Positions 37,889-47,593 of a DNA stretch of 64,000 nt are shown in pieces. Source of the DNA: Brevibacillus laterosporus (GTDB lineage Bacteria; Bacillota; Bacilli; Brevibacillales; Brevibacillaceae); the NCBI RefSeq assembly GCF_030489605.1, contig NZ_JAUKFY010000010.1, positions 62,001-126,000 on the forward strand, given 5' to 3'. The notes beneath the pieces are model-generated. The model worked only from the letters and a program-made list of their open reading frames with translations, was not told the DNA's origin and did not search any database. The first letter of the stretch is position 1. The number at the start of each line of letters is the position of its first letter. A program made the translations under genes and the position numbers.

Positions 37889-40309
37889 GTGGCAGCCTAT
37901 CATTTTTTTCTGACATCACTATGTTGGATTGCCGGGATTGGGCTTAGTAATTTGGGTAGGCTCAAGCTCTTTTCACCTTCTTTTTATTTATGGAGCGGAT
38001 TTGTTCTATTAATATTGGCCGCGATTGGGTTGAAGGGCAGGGCGAGGAAATGGAGCTTGCTCTTAATGGGTTCTCTCCTTGCCGGTGCATGCTATTTTAG
38101 CTGGTACGATAGTCGCTATGTTTCTGATTTAGTGCATTATGCAGAGGGAGAGGAGCTTGTTTTCCTACAGGGAAAAATTGATTCTCCTGTAGAGCGAGAT
38201 GGGGATTTGGTGAGGTTCTATGCACGAATTAACAACGTGAACAGTAAACAGAGAATGAACACCGCATCCCAGACGACAGATTTAAATGAGAGAGTTCTTA
38301 TTCGTCTTAAGCTACAGCATGAGGAACAAATTAATACTATAGAAGGCTGGCATTCGGGTAATTCCTTTCAGGCACATGCTACAATAAAGCTCCCAGGTGC
38401 AGCTCGTAATCCGCATGCTTTCGACTACAGATCCTATCTTCGGTATCAAAAAGTAGCAGTAATAGTTGATATAGATGTTACGGATATAGAGGTTGAGGAG
38501 GGAGAAGGGGATTGGCGGGCCATTTTTACTAGATGGCAAAAAGCGGAATCCAGACAATTAGAAAAGCTAAACTTGGGGCCTGAAAACATCGGGTTTTTCA
38601 AATCGCTTCTATTAGGTCTGCAATCAGAGGTAGGAGCTGATCTTCAAACAGTTTATGCTGATTTAGGATTTATTCATGTGCTTGCCATTTCCGGCTTACA
38701 TATCACAATCGTGTCTAGCGGCTTTCTATGGATTGTACAAAAGATTGGTGTTCCTACAAAGATTTCTTATGTGATAGGGATACTATTTATTTTGGTGTAT
38801 GTAGGGCTAGTGGGTATGGGTGTATCAGCCGTACGATCAGGCTGTATGGGGATTCTTGGGTTGTTAGCACGATCTCGGGAAAAATCTGCGCAGGGTCTAG
38901 AAATACTTGGTGCCACAGGGCTTATTATGTTAATCTACGATCCGTATCAATTATTTCATCTAGGATTTCAATTATCTTTTTTTATTACGATGGGATTATT
39001 AGTCTTTGTACCGTTGCTAGTCCAATTGGAATGGCCCATGCCTAAATGGTTGGTTTCTACTCTAGCAGTCACACTGGTTTCGCAACTAATTTCATTTCCC
39101 TTTCTTATTCATTATTTTCATTTGTTTTCACCGATTTCATGGCTGGTTAATCTATTATTGGTGCCTGTCTATTCATATATTATTTTGCCGCTTGGCTACA
39201 TCCTGCTACTTTTTTCTCATATTCATATTGCATTAACTTACATACCTTCTGTTGTAGCTGATTATCTTTTAACCTTTGTTCATTCCTTTCTTTCATTTCT
39301 CCACCAAACAAAATTTCCATTGAGGCATTGGGCACATCCTGTTTGGTGGTGGCACGTACTATATATAGGTTTTTTGGTAGGGTTTTGGGCAATGTGGCAT
39401 TTAGGCTATCACCGTAAAAAGGACCTTTTCATGGCGACCTTTATCCTCATTTTATTGGTGATGATTGCTCGCGATCCATGGGGAAAAAAGGGCGAGGTAG
39501 AAATTACCATTATTGACGTGGGGCAAGGAGACTCTATAATAGTTGAGATAGACGATTCTTTTGTATATGTAATAGATACAGGAGGAACGGTCTTCTTTGA
39601 AAGAGAGCCTTGGCAAAAACGTAGAAATCCATTTGAAGTCGGAAAGGATGTTGTAGTGCCTTATTTGCGCTCTAAAGGAGTGGAACGCATCAACTGTCTT
39701 GTGCTGACACACGGGGACCATGATCATGTAGGAGGGGTAAAAGCACTGTTGCCTGCTCTGAAGGTGGATCGTGTCCTTACCAATGGTAGACAACCTAAGG
39801 CTGAGGCAGAATGGTTTCAAGCTTTACATAGTGAACAAATCAAAGTGCATACCGGATATTCAGGCTATACCTGGCAGGATAATCCGCAGGTTACGTGGAC
39901 TTGGCTATCCCCGGATCCTAAAAGGACACAAGGGAGCTCTGAAAATAATGCTTCTGTTGTGCTGCTCTTGTCTGCATACGGTGTAAACATATTGTTAACA
40001 GGCGATTTGGAAGAATCGGGAGAACAAGAATTGTTACGGCGCTATGCATTACCTCCTATTGATCTTTTAAAGGTAGGGCATCACGGGAGCAAGACTTCTA
40101 GTAGTGAGGAATTCTTACATGCTGTTACTCCTAGTGTCTCATTGATTTCAGTAGGAACTAACAATCGATACCATCATCCATCTGAGCAAGTAATAGAGCG
40201 TTTTAAACAACGGAATACACAGATTTATCGCACGGATCACCATGGAGCGATTACTGTTACAATTAATGAAAATGGATACAAAGTTACTCCTACATTACAA
40301 CCAGAATAA
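37889..40309 (+). CDS. comEC: ComEC/Rec2, DNA channel protein
   Basis: 806 residues. N-terminal DUF4131 helices, then the competence domain (G-L-Q-S-E-V-G-A-D-L, I-S-G-L-H-I-T-I-V), then a metallo-beta-lactamase domain (V-G-Q-G-D-S-I-I, H-G-D-H-D-H at about 615) that degrades one strand of incoming DNA. GTG at 37889 follows AAAGGTGGAG; a longer reading frame starting at 37748 lacks such a signal. The sigma factor gene follows after 69 bp. Confidence 0.93.
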   Translation: MAAYHFFLTSLCWIAGIGLSNLGRLKLFSPSFYLWSGFVLLILAAIGLKGRARKWSLLLMGSLLAGACYFSWYDSRYVSDLVHYAEGEELVFLQGKIDSPVERDGDLVRFYARINNVNSKQRMNTASQTTDLNERVLIRLKLQHEEQINTIEGWHSGNSFQAHATIKLPGAARNPHAFDYRSYLRYQKVAVIVDIDVTDIEVEEGEGDWRAIFTRWQKAESRQLEKLNLGPENIGFFKSLLLGLQSEVGADLQTVYADLGFIHVLAISGLHITIVSSGFLWIVQKIGVPTKISYVIGILFILVYVGLVGMGVSAVRSGCMGILGLLARSREKSAQGLEILGATGLIMLIYDPYQLFHLGFQLSFFITMGLLVFVPLLVQLEWPMPKWLVSTLAVTLVSQLISFPFLIHYFHLFSPISWLVNLLLVPVYSYIILPLGYILLLFSHIHIALTYIPSVVADYLLTFVHSFLSFLHQTKFPLRHWAHPVWWWHVLYIGFLVGFWAMWHLGYHRKKDLFMATFILILLVMIARDPWGKKGEVEITIIDVGQGDSIIVEIDDSFVYVIDTGGTVFFEREPWQKRRNPFEVGKDVVVPYLRSKGVERINCLVLTHGDHDHVGGVKALLPALKVDRVLTNGRQPKAEAEWFQALHSEQIKVHTGYSGYTWQDNPQVTWTWLSPDPKRTQGSSENNASVVLLLSAYGVNILLTGDLEESGEQELLRRYALPPIDLLKVGHHGSKTSSSEEFLHAVTPSVSLISVGTNNRYHHPSEQVIERFKQRNTQIYRTDHHGAITVTINENGYKVTPTLQPE

Positions 40310-40378
40310 TTACAATGATGGATTATGTTTGCAACTTTCATGAAGTTGCCTACGTCTGAAAGGAAGGAGAGAGCGCTA

Positions 40379-40927
40379 ATGATTGAAGCTGACCTGATCA
40401 AAAAGGCGCAGGCAGGAGATCAAGAAGCTTTGGTGGAACTGCTTCGCTCCATTGAAAACACCGTGTATCGGAGCGCTTTCTATATTACAGGTAATGAACA
40501 CGATGCAATGGATGTAGCCCAGGAAGCTTTATTACGCGTCTTTAGAAAAATTGGCACCTTTCAGGAAAAAGCCAAATTTACCACATGGGTTCAACGTATT
40601 GTCAGCAACATTTGCATGGATCGCTTTCGGGCAAAAAAGGAGACATTATCTATCGATGAATATGAACTGACGCTACAAGACAAACAAAATGTTGAAGATA
40701 CGATTTTGTTGCATAGCATGTCAGAGGATGTTCATCGAGCAATTGCCAAATTACCGGAGCATTATCGAGTAGTTGTTGTGCTTCGCTATTTGCAGGATTT
40801 TTCCTATCAAGAAATTGCTGATACCTTGGACGTACCGCTCAATACGGTAAAATCTTATCTGTTTAGGGCTAGACATCAATTGCAGACACTGCTGCAGGAA
40901 TATGAGAAGGGGGGGATAAGAGGATGA
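40379..40927 (+). CDS. ECF sigma factor
   Basis: 182 residues. Region 2 contains D-A-M-D-V-A-Q-E-A-L-L-R-V-F-R-K and F-T-T-W-V-Q-R-I-V-S-N; region 4 contains L-P-E-H-Y-R-V-V-V-V-L-R-Y-L-Q-D-F-S-Y-Q-E-I-A-D-T-L. ATG at 40379 with GGAGA upstream. The next gene overlaps by four bases and encodes a membrane anti-sigma, the classical pair for envelope stress. It is closest by eye to SigW/SigV-type factors; the stimulus is unknown. Confidence 0.9.
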   Translation: MIEADLIKKAQAGDQEALVELLRSIENTVYRSAFYITGNEHDAMDVAQEALLRVFRKIGTFQEKAKFTTWVQRIVSNICMDRFRAKKETLSIDEYELTLQDKQNVEDTILLHSMSEDVHRAIAKLPEHYRVVVVLRYLQDFSYQEIADTLDVPLNTVKSYLFRARHQLQTLLQEYEKGGIRG

Positions 40928-42198
40928 CGCAGGATGACATTCATGAATGGATGCAAAGAGATTTGGACGATGATTTATCTGAGGAAGAAAAACGAATTTT
41001 ACAAGCTAAGTTAGCTGAAAATCCAGAGTATATGCTCCAGTACGAACGTTTAAAAAAGGTATCTGATGGATTGGCAAATCTGCCAAGAGTTACACCACCG
41101 TTTAGTATTGTTGATGCGCTCTTACCTCAATTGGAGCAGTCCCGAGAAACCCCTGAACCAGCGGCTGTTACACAGACGGAACTACCTCGTCTAGAGTTAA
41201 AACAGACAGAAGACAAATCAGTAGGGAAAAAACGCCGGTTGCCATTGTGGGTGGCTAAGGTAGGAAGCGGTGTTGCGGCAGCTTGTTTGCTGCTGGGAAT
41301 TTTTGTTATGGCCAATAAGGACAAAAATGAACCAATTGCTCTTACGAATGGAGCTTCTGGTCATGTACAAGAGGACGTATCAAAAAATTCAGCAGGTGAC
41401 CCGACCGTTAAGGAAACACGAAAAACAGAAAAACCTAAATCTACACCTACTGATAAAAAAACATCTGACAATGAGAAGGGCCAAAGTTCGCAAGAGGCTT
41501 CAAAAGAGGTGCCAGTTGTTCCACAAAATGACACCTCGACTGAATTAAAAGGAGAGCAAAAGCAAAAAGAGAACAAACCGGATCACCACCAGAGCGGACC
41601 TAGCGATAGTAAGTCTGATACTGAAACTAGTGTAGCAATGGCACAGACGGATGGTCGTTTGAAGGATGGCAACCAAACGGATGAAAATCAAACACAGCAC
41701 GAGATTGCTATTTCTCCTAAAATAAAGGATAATCACACTTCGGCTTCTGGCAAACAAGCATCTGCCCATGAGCAGTCGATATCAGAAGGAGCACTTTTCT
41801 CCTTGATTCCTGATCAGGTGGACAACTACAATAAGCTGGATCAAGAGGGCAAGGTTCAAGCATGGGAGGAAGCGTCTAAAGAAGTGCAGGAATTTTTGCA
41901 GGAGCATCCTGATCTGCAAAATGTCAAAAATCAGAAGGATTTAGAGAAGGTTATTCAAAATGCCATTGAGCGGGCGCTGAAGGAACAGAAAAAACGAGAA
42001 GAAGAAAAAAAGCAAAGAGCGGAGCAGCAAGCTAAAGATAAGCAAAAAGAATTAGAGAAGAAGCAAAAAGAACTACAAAAAGAATGGGAAAAACAGATGA
42101 AGGAATGGGAGAAGCAGCAGGAAAAGCAACGAAAAGACACAGAAAAGCACCTAGAAGAGTGGACCAATCCACAAAATGGCTGGAATTGGCAGAAATAA
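40924..42198 (+). CDS. Membrane-anchored anti-sigma factor
   Basis: 424 residues. An acidic cytoplasmic N-terminus (residues 1-50, D-D-I-H-E-W-M-Q-R-D-L-D-D-D-L) fits anti-sigma domains but lacks the zinc Cys pair of zf-HC2. One transmembrane helix at about 104-122. The outside part is a long Ser/Thr/Lys/Gln-rich low-complexity linker followed by a conserved-looking block (S-L-I-P-D-Q-V-D-N-Y-N-K-L-D) and a C-terminal coiled coil dominated by K-E-W-E-K-Q. Overlaps the sigma gene by four bases (ATGA). The outer part may sense envelope stress. Confidence 0.85.
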   Translation: MTQDDIHEWMQRDLDDDLSEEEKRILQAKLAENPEYMLQYERLKKVSDGLANLPRVTPPFSIVDALLPQLEQSRETPEPAAVTQTELPRLELKQTEDKSVGKKRRLPLWVAKVGSGVAAACLLLGIFVMANKDKNEPIALTNGASGHVQEDVSKNSAGDPTVKETRKTEKPKSTPTDKKTSDNEKGQSSQEASKEVPVVPQNDTSTELKGEQKQKENKPDHHQSGPSDSKSDTETSVAMAQTDGRLKDGNQTDENQTQHEIAISPKIKDNHTSASGKQASAHEQSISEGALFSLIPDQVDNYNKLDQEGKVQAWEEASKEVQEFLQEHPDLQNVKNQKDLEKVIQNAIERALKEQKKREEEKKQRAEQQAKDKQKELEKKQKELQKEWEKQMKEWEKQQEKQRKDTEKHLEEWTNPQNGWNWQK

Positions 42199-42699
42199 TG
42201 ATTGGGAATCAATAGCCAGCAGCTACTGGAAATCAGGAGGCACCGTTTCAAGAATGCTAATAAAAAAAGAGCAGAGTATATTCTTGCATTCAGGGGCCAT
42301 TGGGTGAAAGAGAACGGGCTAAAAAAACAACCCTCAATTATAACAATAGGCTGTTTTTCATTAATGAACGATAAGTATTTCGAAGCTTGGGGATAGCATA
42401 GGCTTCCTTCCTGGATCTTAGGCTGACTCATCATGCGCAGATAGGACGAACGCCAAATTTTGCAGAAGACTGACACCAAAAAGTGCGTTTTGCGTAAGAT
42501 AAAGTATCAAGCACCCCCTGCTTCCCGTATAGAGAGAAAACATCCGGGGTTTTCTCTCTAGCGTTTACATAAAAGCGAATGTTGCTTGGTTAAACCATGG
42601 CTGAAGAGGTCGTGGTTTTTTTGCGTGCAAGCCTAAGCGTGTTATAATTAAAGTAAGGAAAAAATAGAAGAAATAGCGAGTAACAAAGGAGAGATCGGA
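42199..42699 (+). promoter_or_regulatory. Intergenic with hairpins and holA promoter
   Basis: No gene called. AACAACC and GGCTGTT at 42326-42355 form a terminator-like stem for the sigma operon. AGAGAGAAAAC and GTTTTCTCTCT (42531-42559) form a perfect 11-base hairpin without a T run. AAACCATG and CGTGGTTTTTTT (42592-42622) form a second terminator. TATAAT at 42643-42648 is a -10 box for holA with a weak TTGCGT at -35. Confidence 0.6.
42592..42622 (+). terminator. Terminator before holA
   Basis: AAACCATG and CGTGGTTT with a G-T pair, followed by TTTT. Confidence 0.7.
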
Positions 42700-43743
42700 A
42701 TGCCGTTACGCACGGCGATGCGGGAGATTAAACAGAAGCGATTTGCTCCGGTTTATGTACTTTATGGGCCGGAGACGTATCTAAAAGAGGAATTTATGAC
42801 CTTGCTTCGTAAAGAAATGATTGACCCGACATACGCTGATTTAAATATAGGAATGTACGATTGTGCTCAGACACCTTTAGAAGATATGTTAGTAGAAGCC
42901 AACACCTTGCCGTTTTTGTCCGACTATCGTTTGGTAATTGCCAGTAATGCCTATTTTTTAACCGGGGCAAAACCACCAAGTAAAATCGAGCATAACACAG
43001 ATGTTCTTCTGGATTACTTAAAGGACCCGACTCCAAGCAGTTCTCTCGTGTTGGATGTACATGCCGATAAGCTGGATGAACGGAAAAAGTTAACAAAGCA
43101 ATTGCAACAACGCGCTGTTGTTCTAGGATTTCAAACATTGCAGGATGCCGATTTATATGGATGGATTGAACGGACTGCACAACGCTTTGGCGCACTGATT
43201 GAACGAGAAAATGCTATGTTGCTGGCAGAGCGTGTTGGTTCAGAATTACGGTTATTAGTTAAAGAGATCGAAAAAATGGCGCTCTATGTAAAGAAAAGTG
43301 ATAATCAAACGGGAGAAATCACTCGTGAGACAATTGAGCTTTTGGCCTCACGAACGTTAGAGCAGGATGTCTTTTTTCTTGTTGAAGCCGTTGTTACTGG
43401 AAGGGTAACAGATGCGTTTCGCACTCTGTATGATTGCTTGAAAATGGGAGAAGAGCCGATTAAGTTGATGGCGTTATTAGCGAGACAGTTTAGATTGATA
43501 TACCATGTGAAGACGCGTGCTCCACTAGGCTATACGCAGCAACAGCTAGCTGGTATGCTAAAAATGCATCCGTATGCGGTTAAAAAGGCGCTGGAGCAAG
43601 CAAGACATTTTTCGGAGGCTAGTTTACGCCGGCTGCTAGGAATCCTTGCAGAAGAGGATTACCGGATGAAATCAGGGCAGACCCACAAGAGATTAGCTCT
43701 GGAGGTATTTATTGCGAAAGTAGGACAAGAGTTGCAACGATAA
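42700..43743 (+). CDS. holA: DNA polymerase III delta subunit
   Basis: 347 residues. Begins with P-V-Y-V-L-Y-G-P-E-T-Y-L (the degenerate P-loop region of HolA), continues with the clamp-loading fold and ends with I-A-K-V-G. Opens the beta clamp. ATG at 42700 follows AAAGGAGAG. Known as YqeN in Bacillus. It is followed by 490 bases without a clear gene and then convergent rpsT. Confidence 0.93.
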   Translation: MPLRTAMREIKQKRFAPVYVLYGPETYLKEEFMTLLRKEMIDPTYADLNIGMYDCAQTPLEDMLVEANTLPFLSDYRLVIASNAYFLTGAKPPSKIEHNTDVLLDYLKDPTPSSSLVLDVHADKLDERKKLTKQLQQRAVVLGFQTLQDADLYGWIERTAQRFGALIERENAMLLAERVGSELRLLVKEIEKMALYVKKSDNQTGEITRETIELLASRTLEQDVFFLVEAVVTGRVTDAFRTLYDCLKMGEEPIKLMALLARQFRLIYHVKTRAPLGYTQQQLAGMLKMHPYAVKKALEQARHFSEASLRRLLGILAEEDYRMKSGQTHKRLALEVFIAKVGQELQR

Positions 43744-44182
43744 AGACTAGACAGCTTTTCCAGGCATGAGGGACTCGTCTATTAGCAAATCGTAATGACA
43801 GGTACAGTGCTTTATGTCAGCAGAAAATAAGATAGCTCTACAGGGTGCAGACACTCGATGTAGGGCTTTTTTATTATGCCTGGACTACAGCAAGATTACG
43901 TAAGTTTTCAGGAGATGAGAAAGGGAAGATTGGTAAAATGTCCGTGATGTTAGATGTGTCGCATTGGAGAATAAAATCCTTGCTAGTTGTGAATTATGAT
44001 TTCGGCCTGGCAATCCATTTGCTGGAAGCCGCTAACTGAAGGAGGTAGGGTAATGGGGAATTATCAGTAAGGCAAACAAAACAAAATTTCCTATGCTAAT
44101 GGAGCTTGCGTTGTATGCTATGCGGACGTGGTTCGATCATCAAATGCAACATGACAGAAGGGGGCATGCTTAGCTCTAAAAT
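43744..44182 (+). other. Intergenic between holA and rpsT
   Basis: A terminator (AGCTCTACA with TGTAGGGCT, then TTTTTT, 43834-43872) ends the holA unit. At 44053 GGAGG precedes an ATG that stops after five codons; other frames then read G-E-L-S-V-R-Q-T-K-Q-N-F-L and M-L-M-E-L-A-L-Y-A-M-R-T-W-F-D-H-Q-M-Q-H-D-R-R-G-H-A, which could be one small gene with a one-base deletion. Not called as a gene. Confidence 0.4.
43834..43872 (+). terminator. Terminator after holA
   Basis: Nine-base stem with one mismatch followed by six T. Confidence 0.75.
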
Positions 44183-44218
44183 AAAAAACCCTGCAAACCT
44201 AAGGTTGCGGGGTTTTTT
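44183..44218. terminator. Bidirectional terminator at rpsT 3' end
   Basis: AAAAACCCTGCAAACC and GGTTGCGGGGTTTTT with TAA loop; T runs on both strands. It ends rpsT on the minus strand. Confidence 0.9.
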
Positions 44219-44234
44219 GGCCTGTCAAAACGAA

Positions 44235-44510
44235 TTATGCTACAGGAGCAGTAAGAACGTTAAGTTTTTTCATCAGGCGAGATTTTTGACGATTAGCTGC
44301 GTTTTTATGAATAAGACCTTTCGTAGCAGCCTTGTCAATTTTCTTAACAGCTGCAAGAAGGGTTGTTTTAGCTAATTCCACGTCAGAAGCAAGAACTGCT
44401 TTTTCAAAGTTCTTGATTGTTGTACGAAGATCAGATTTTTGAGAAGCGCGTTGAGCACGGCGTTTTTCGATCGTCTTTGTACGTTTGATAGCGGATTTAA
44501 TGTTTGGCAT
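44235..44510 (-). CDS. rpsT: Small ribosomal subunit protein bS20
   Basis: 91 residues, highly basic: [10 protein letters not shown] and N-K-K-like helices; [16 protein letters not shown] is the conserved C-terminal motif. Strong ribosome binding site AAGGAGGTG before the ATG at 44510. Opposite in direction to holA and gpr, as in Bacillus. Confidence 0.97.
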   Translation of the reverse strand: MPNIKSAIKRTKTIEKRRAQRASQKSDLRTTIKNFEKAVLASDVELAKTTLLAAVKKIDKAATKGLIHKNAANRQKSRLMKKLNVLTAPVA

Positions 44511-44754
44511 ACTTTCACCTCCTTAAAACAATAGAAAAGACCATAGCAAAAGAAATGCAACAAATAGTATTCTAGCATGCGTTTGGTGCATTTGCAAGGA
44601 ATGATTTTGCGAATAAAAATGACAGAAGCAAGCAACCTAGTATTAAGAAATAAGAACAGAACACATGATAATCTGGTTCTTAATCGGAAGGAAAGAGAAA
44701 TGAGCCAAATTAGCTTGTCGCACGGTTATTTTTCTCTACTTGGAGGCGAATAGA

Positions 44755-45858
44755 ATGGATGTACATAACATTGATCTAGCTAAGTATACAATCCGCACTG
44801 ATCTGGCAGTAGAAGCACATGAGGCAGCTCGTGAACAGAATCAAAGCGATATTCCAGGGGTTTTCCTAGCAACAGATAACTCTGAGCCGGGTATTACCGT
44901 TACCAGAGTACAGGTTGAGAATGAGGAGGCAGGTAAACAAATCGGAAAGCTCCCGGGAAATTATGTGACAATTGAGGTGCCAAAGCTCAGAGATAACGAT
45001 TCAGAGCTGGAAGGGATAGTAACCAAGCGATTTGCCCGGGAATTTGCTAGATTTTTGCAGGAACTCGGATTAACAGAGGACAAAAAGGCGTTGGTTATTG
45101 GTCTTGGAAATTGGAATGTAACGCCTGATGCACTAGGCCCTCAAGTTGTTGAAAATTTATTGGTGACACGTCATTTATTTGAACTAGCACCTGAATCAGT
45201 TCAGGAGGGATATCGTGAGGTTAGCGCACTCTCTCCCGGTGTATTAGGGATTACGGGTATTGAGACTAGTGAAATTGTGTTTGGCGTGGTAGAAAAGAGC
45301 AAGCCGGACTTTGTAATTGCGATTGATGCCCTTGCATCCCGAGCCCTACATCGTGTCAATACAACGATTCAGATTGCTGATTCGGGTATCCATCCAGGTT
45401 CGGGGGTAGGAAATAAGCGTAAATCTATTGACCAAGCCACATTAGGAGTTCCTGTCATCTCTATAGGGGTTCCAACGGTGGTATTTGCTTCTACCATTGT
45501 AAATGATGCGATTACTTATTTATTAGGTCATTTTAATCAGTCGATGCAGGAGCAAAATCGAGCATTTAATCGACTCACTGCTTCGGATATGCCGGAGCGT
45601 AAAGAACCTTACACAGAGGAAGACTTGCCTGATATGGAAAAAAGGGGAACCTTCATGGGATTAGTAGGGCAGCTATCTGAGGATGAAAAGCGACAGTTAA
45701 TTCATGAGGTCCTGCGTCCGCTAGGGCAAGAGCTAGTAGTGACACCTAAGGAAATAGACGATTTTATGGAGGGGATTTCTAATATAGTAGCTACAGGACT
45801 TAACCAAGCGTTGCATAGAGCCGTCTCTGAGGAGAATGTGAGTGCCTATACACATTAA
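44755..45858 (+). CDS. gpr: Germination protease (spore protease GPR)
   Basis: 367 residues. Starts M-D-V-H-N-I-D-L-A-K-Y-T-I-R-T-D-L-A-V-E-A, with the autoprocessing region of the POPTD-type zymogen; S-G-V-E-like V-L-G-I-T-G-I-E-T and H-P-G-S-G-V-G-N-K-R-K are family motifs. Degrades small acid-soluble spore proteins at germination. Made in the forespore under sigma-F/G in B. subtilis. ATG at 44755 follows GGAGG; an ATG five codons earlier overlaps it. spoIIP follows, as in other Bacillales. Confidence 0.95.
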   Translation: MDVHNIDLAKYTIRTDLAVEAHEAAREQNQSDIPGVFLATDNSEPGITVTRVQVENEEAGKQIGKLPGNYVTIEVPKLRDNDSELEGIVTKRFAREFARFLQELGLTEDKKALVIGLGNWNVTPDALGPQVVENLLVTRHLFELAPESVQEGYREVSALSPGVLGITGIETSEIVFGVVEKSKPDFVIAIDALASRALHRVNTTIQIADSGIHPGSGVGNKRKSIDQATLGVPVISIGVPTVVFASTIVNDAITYLLGHFNQSMQEQNRAFNRLTASDMPERKEPYTEEDLPDMEKRGTFMGLVGQLSEDEKRQLIHEVLRPLGQELVVTPKEIDDFMEGISNIVATGLNQALHRAVSEENVSAYTH

Positions 45859-45956
45859 AGAAAAGTAGACTGCTTCGCCATAAACAATCAATAAAAAACC
45901 TCAAAAATCGAAGCGTTATTTTACTAGGGTGATCGTTCTATCTACTCTATGACATG

Positions 45957-45964
45957 CATACTAT
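45957..45964 (+). promoter_or_regulatory. Candidate sigma-E -10 box before spoIIP
   Basis: CATACTAT resembles the sigma-E -10 CATACA-h-T with one mismatch; the -35 side is weak. spoIIP is a sigma-E gene in B. subtilis. Confidence 0.35.
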
Positions 45965-45999
45965 AAAGCATATGCAAAAGAAGCGTCAGAGGAGGAGAA

Positions 46000-47196
46000 A
46001 TGAAAATGATCACCCTATTACAACGCTATTTTTTTGCGCTCTCTGCCGGCACAGCTCTGTTATTTTTGCTTGTGAGTCTTTTGCTTGTAAACCCCAATCA
46101 TCAGGATTTTCTCTACTCTAGCAGCATTCAACGAGCTGCTTCCAACGTGTCAAGTATTACGTTTCTAGATGCGATGGGCATGGAAATCCCTAGCTTGCAT
46201 CGGATTGTTCAAGCGCAGGGAGAGCCTGAGAGCTCCACGATGCAAAGCTTCTTCTTTCAACTCATTACCGGTATTTATCCTGGTGATTTACGCAGTCTGT
46301 TAGGCAGAGAACTGCCGGGCTTGCTTACCTACGATGATGCTCGAATTATTGTGCCAGGTCAAGGATTAGAGCTAGTGGATTTGTACGTGGAATCTGCCGC
46401 ACCGAATGCAGTCGTTCAGGATATGAATAGAGAAGAAAATACAAAAGTAAGGGACATAATACAGCCGGGACAAGTCGAAAAGGATGAAACGAAGACGCCA
46501 AGTCCTTCTAGCATAGCTGGGGAGAAGCGTGTTTTTATTTACAATACACATAATCGGGAATCATGGACGCATGTAGCACCTACTGTAGGGACGTCAGTTG
46601 ATCATCCAACAAAAAATATTCAGCTCGTTGGCAAACGATTCGGAAAGCTTTTGCAAGAAAAAGGGGTAAATAACATTGTAAGTGAAAATGATTTCATTCA
46701 GCAATTAATCGACCAGAAAAAGACATATCCGATGGCATATGCCGAGTCATATAAAGCTGTCAAAGCTGCCGCTCAAAAAAATCCTGCTTTACAGTATTAT
46801 TTTGATATCCATCGCGATGGTGATGTGCCCCGTAGTAAAACGGCAATCACTATAAACGGAAAAACATATGCCCGCATCCTATTTGTCATCGGAACACGCA
46901 ATCGTAATTTCATGCAAAATGAACGGATGGCCAAAGAATTGAACGCTTTGGTAGAGAAAAAATACCCGGGACTATCTCGTGGTGTAATCGCAAAAGGTGC
47001 TCATGAGGGAAATGCCGAGTATAACCAGTCTATCTCTCCGGGTAGTCTATTACTAGAATTTGGTGGAATCAACAATACGCTTGAGGAATCTTACAATACA
47101 GCAGAAGCATTTGCTGATGTTTTTGCGGAGTATTACCAAAAAGCAGAGAAAGTGAACAAGGAGCAAACACCAAAGAGTAGTAAGAGTAAGGAGTGA
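46000..47196 (+). CDS. spoIIP: SpoIIP, engulfment peptidoglycan hydrolase
   Basis: 398 residues. One N-terminal membrane helix (about 10-30) then an extracellular part with the catalytic domain from residue 176: V-F-I-Y-N-T-H-N-R-E-S-W (zinc His), F-D-I-H-R-D and L-L-E-F-G-G-I-N-N. Works with SpoIID and SpoIIM in engulfment. ATG at 46000 follows GAGGAGG. Confidence 0.95.
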   Translation: MKMITLLQRYFFALSAGTALLFLLVSLLLVNPNHQDFLYSSSIQRAASNVSSITFLDAMGMEIPSLHRIVQAQGEPESSTMQSFFFQLITGIYPGDLRSLLGRELPGLLTYDDARIIVPGQGLELVDLYVESAAPNAVVQDMNREENTKVRDIIQPGQVEKDETKTPSPSSIAGEKRVFIYNTHNRESWTHVAPTVGTSVDHPTKNIQLVGKRFGKLLQEKGVNNIVSENDFIQQLIDQKKTYPMAYAESYKAVKAAAQKNPALQYYFDIHRDGDVPRSKTAITINGKTYARILFVIGTRNRNFMQNERMAKELNALVEKKYPGLSRGVIAKGAHEGNAEYNQSISPGSLLLEFGGINNTLEESYNTAEAFADVFAEYYQKAEKVNKEQTPKSSKSKE

Positions 47197-47204
47197 GAGC
47201 TTGG

Positions 47205-47510
47205 ATGGCGCATACGATACGATTTATCGGTATGGTGATTCTTTTGTTAATTGGCATTGTACTGGGCATGCAAACCGCTGAACGGGGTATCAATAAAGTG
47301 GACGGAAGTTTACGTGAACAATCCCAGACCTTTGCTATTACCAAGGTTGATAATAATCAGGTAGAGATAGCGGTTATGGGGAAACAAGTAAGAACAGAGC
47401 CAAAACGTGTCGTTAATTATGTGAGTGAAGCCGGGGAATCGGTAGGAAGATGGATTAAAAAAGGGACGGAAGCTACAGTAAATTGGATTTCTGGATTTTT
47501 TGAACCATAA
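47205..47510 (+). CDS. yqxA: YqxA, DUF3679 protein
   Basis: 101 residues. N-terminal membrane helix I-R-F-I-G-M-V-I-L-L-L-I-G-I-V-L-G-M-Q-T, then a short outside tail. This small protein follows spoIIP in Bacillales and is known as YqxA; function unknown. ATG at 47205 follows GGAG with 11-base spacing; GTG at 47193 (overlapping the spoIIP stop) is the alternative. Probably co-transcribed with spoIIP. Confidence 0.85.
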   Translation: MAHTIRFIGMVILLLIGIVLGMQTAERGINKVDGSLREQSQTFAITKVDNNQVEIAVMGKQVRTEPKRVVNYVSEAGESVGRWIKKGTEATVNWISGFFEP

Positions 47511-47553
47511 AGCCAGTAATGAAACAAGGTAAGAATAAATTAGGTAGATTGGG

Positions 47554-47593
47554 AAAGGCAATTTGTGCTGAAGTGTTCGCAAGTTGCCTTTTT
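47554..47593 (+). terminator. Terminator of the spoIIP operon
   Basis: AAAGGCAA and TTGCCTTT flank an imperfect stem, ending in TTTTT. Confidence 0.7.

Noticed and set aside
42202-42396. 64-codon plus-strand frame after the anti-sigma gene
   Set aside because: No ribosome binding site and a terminator-like hairpin lies inside it.
43845-44039. 64-codon plus-strand frame after holA
   Set aside because: It begins inside the holA terminator and has no ribosome binding site.
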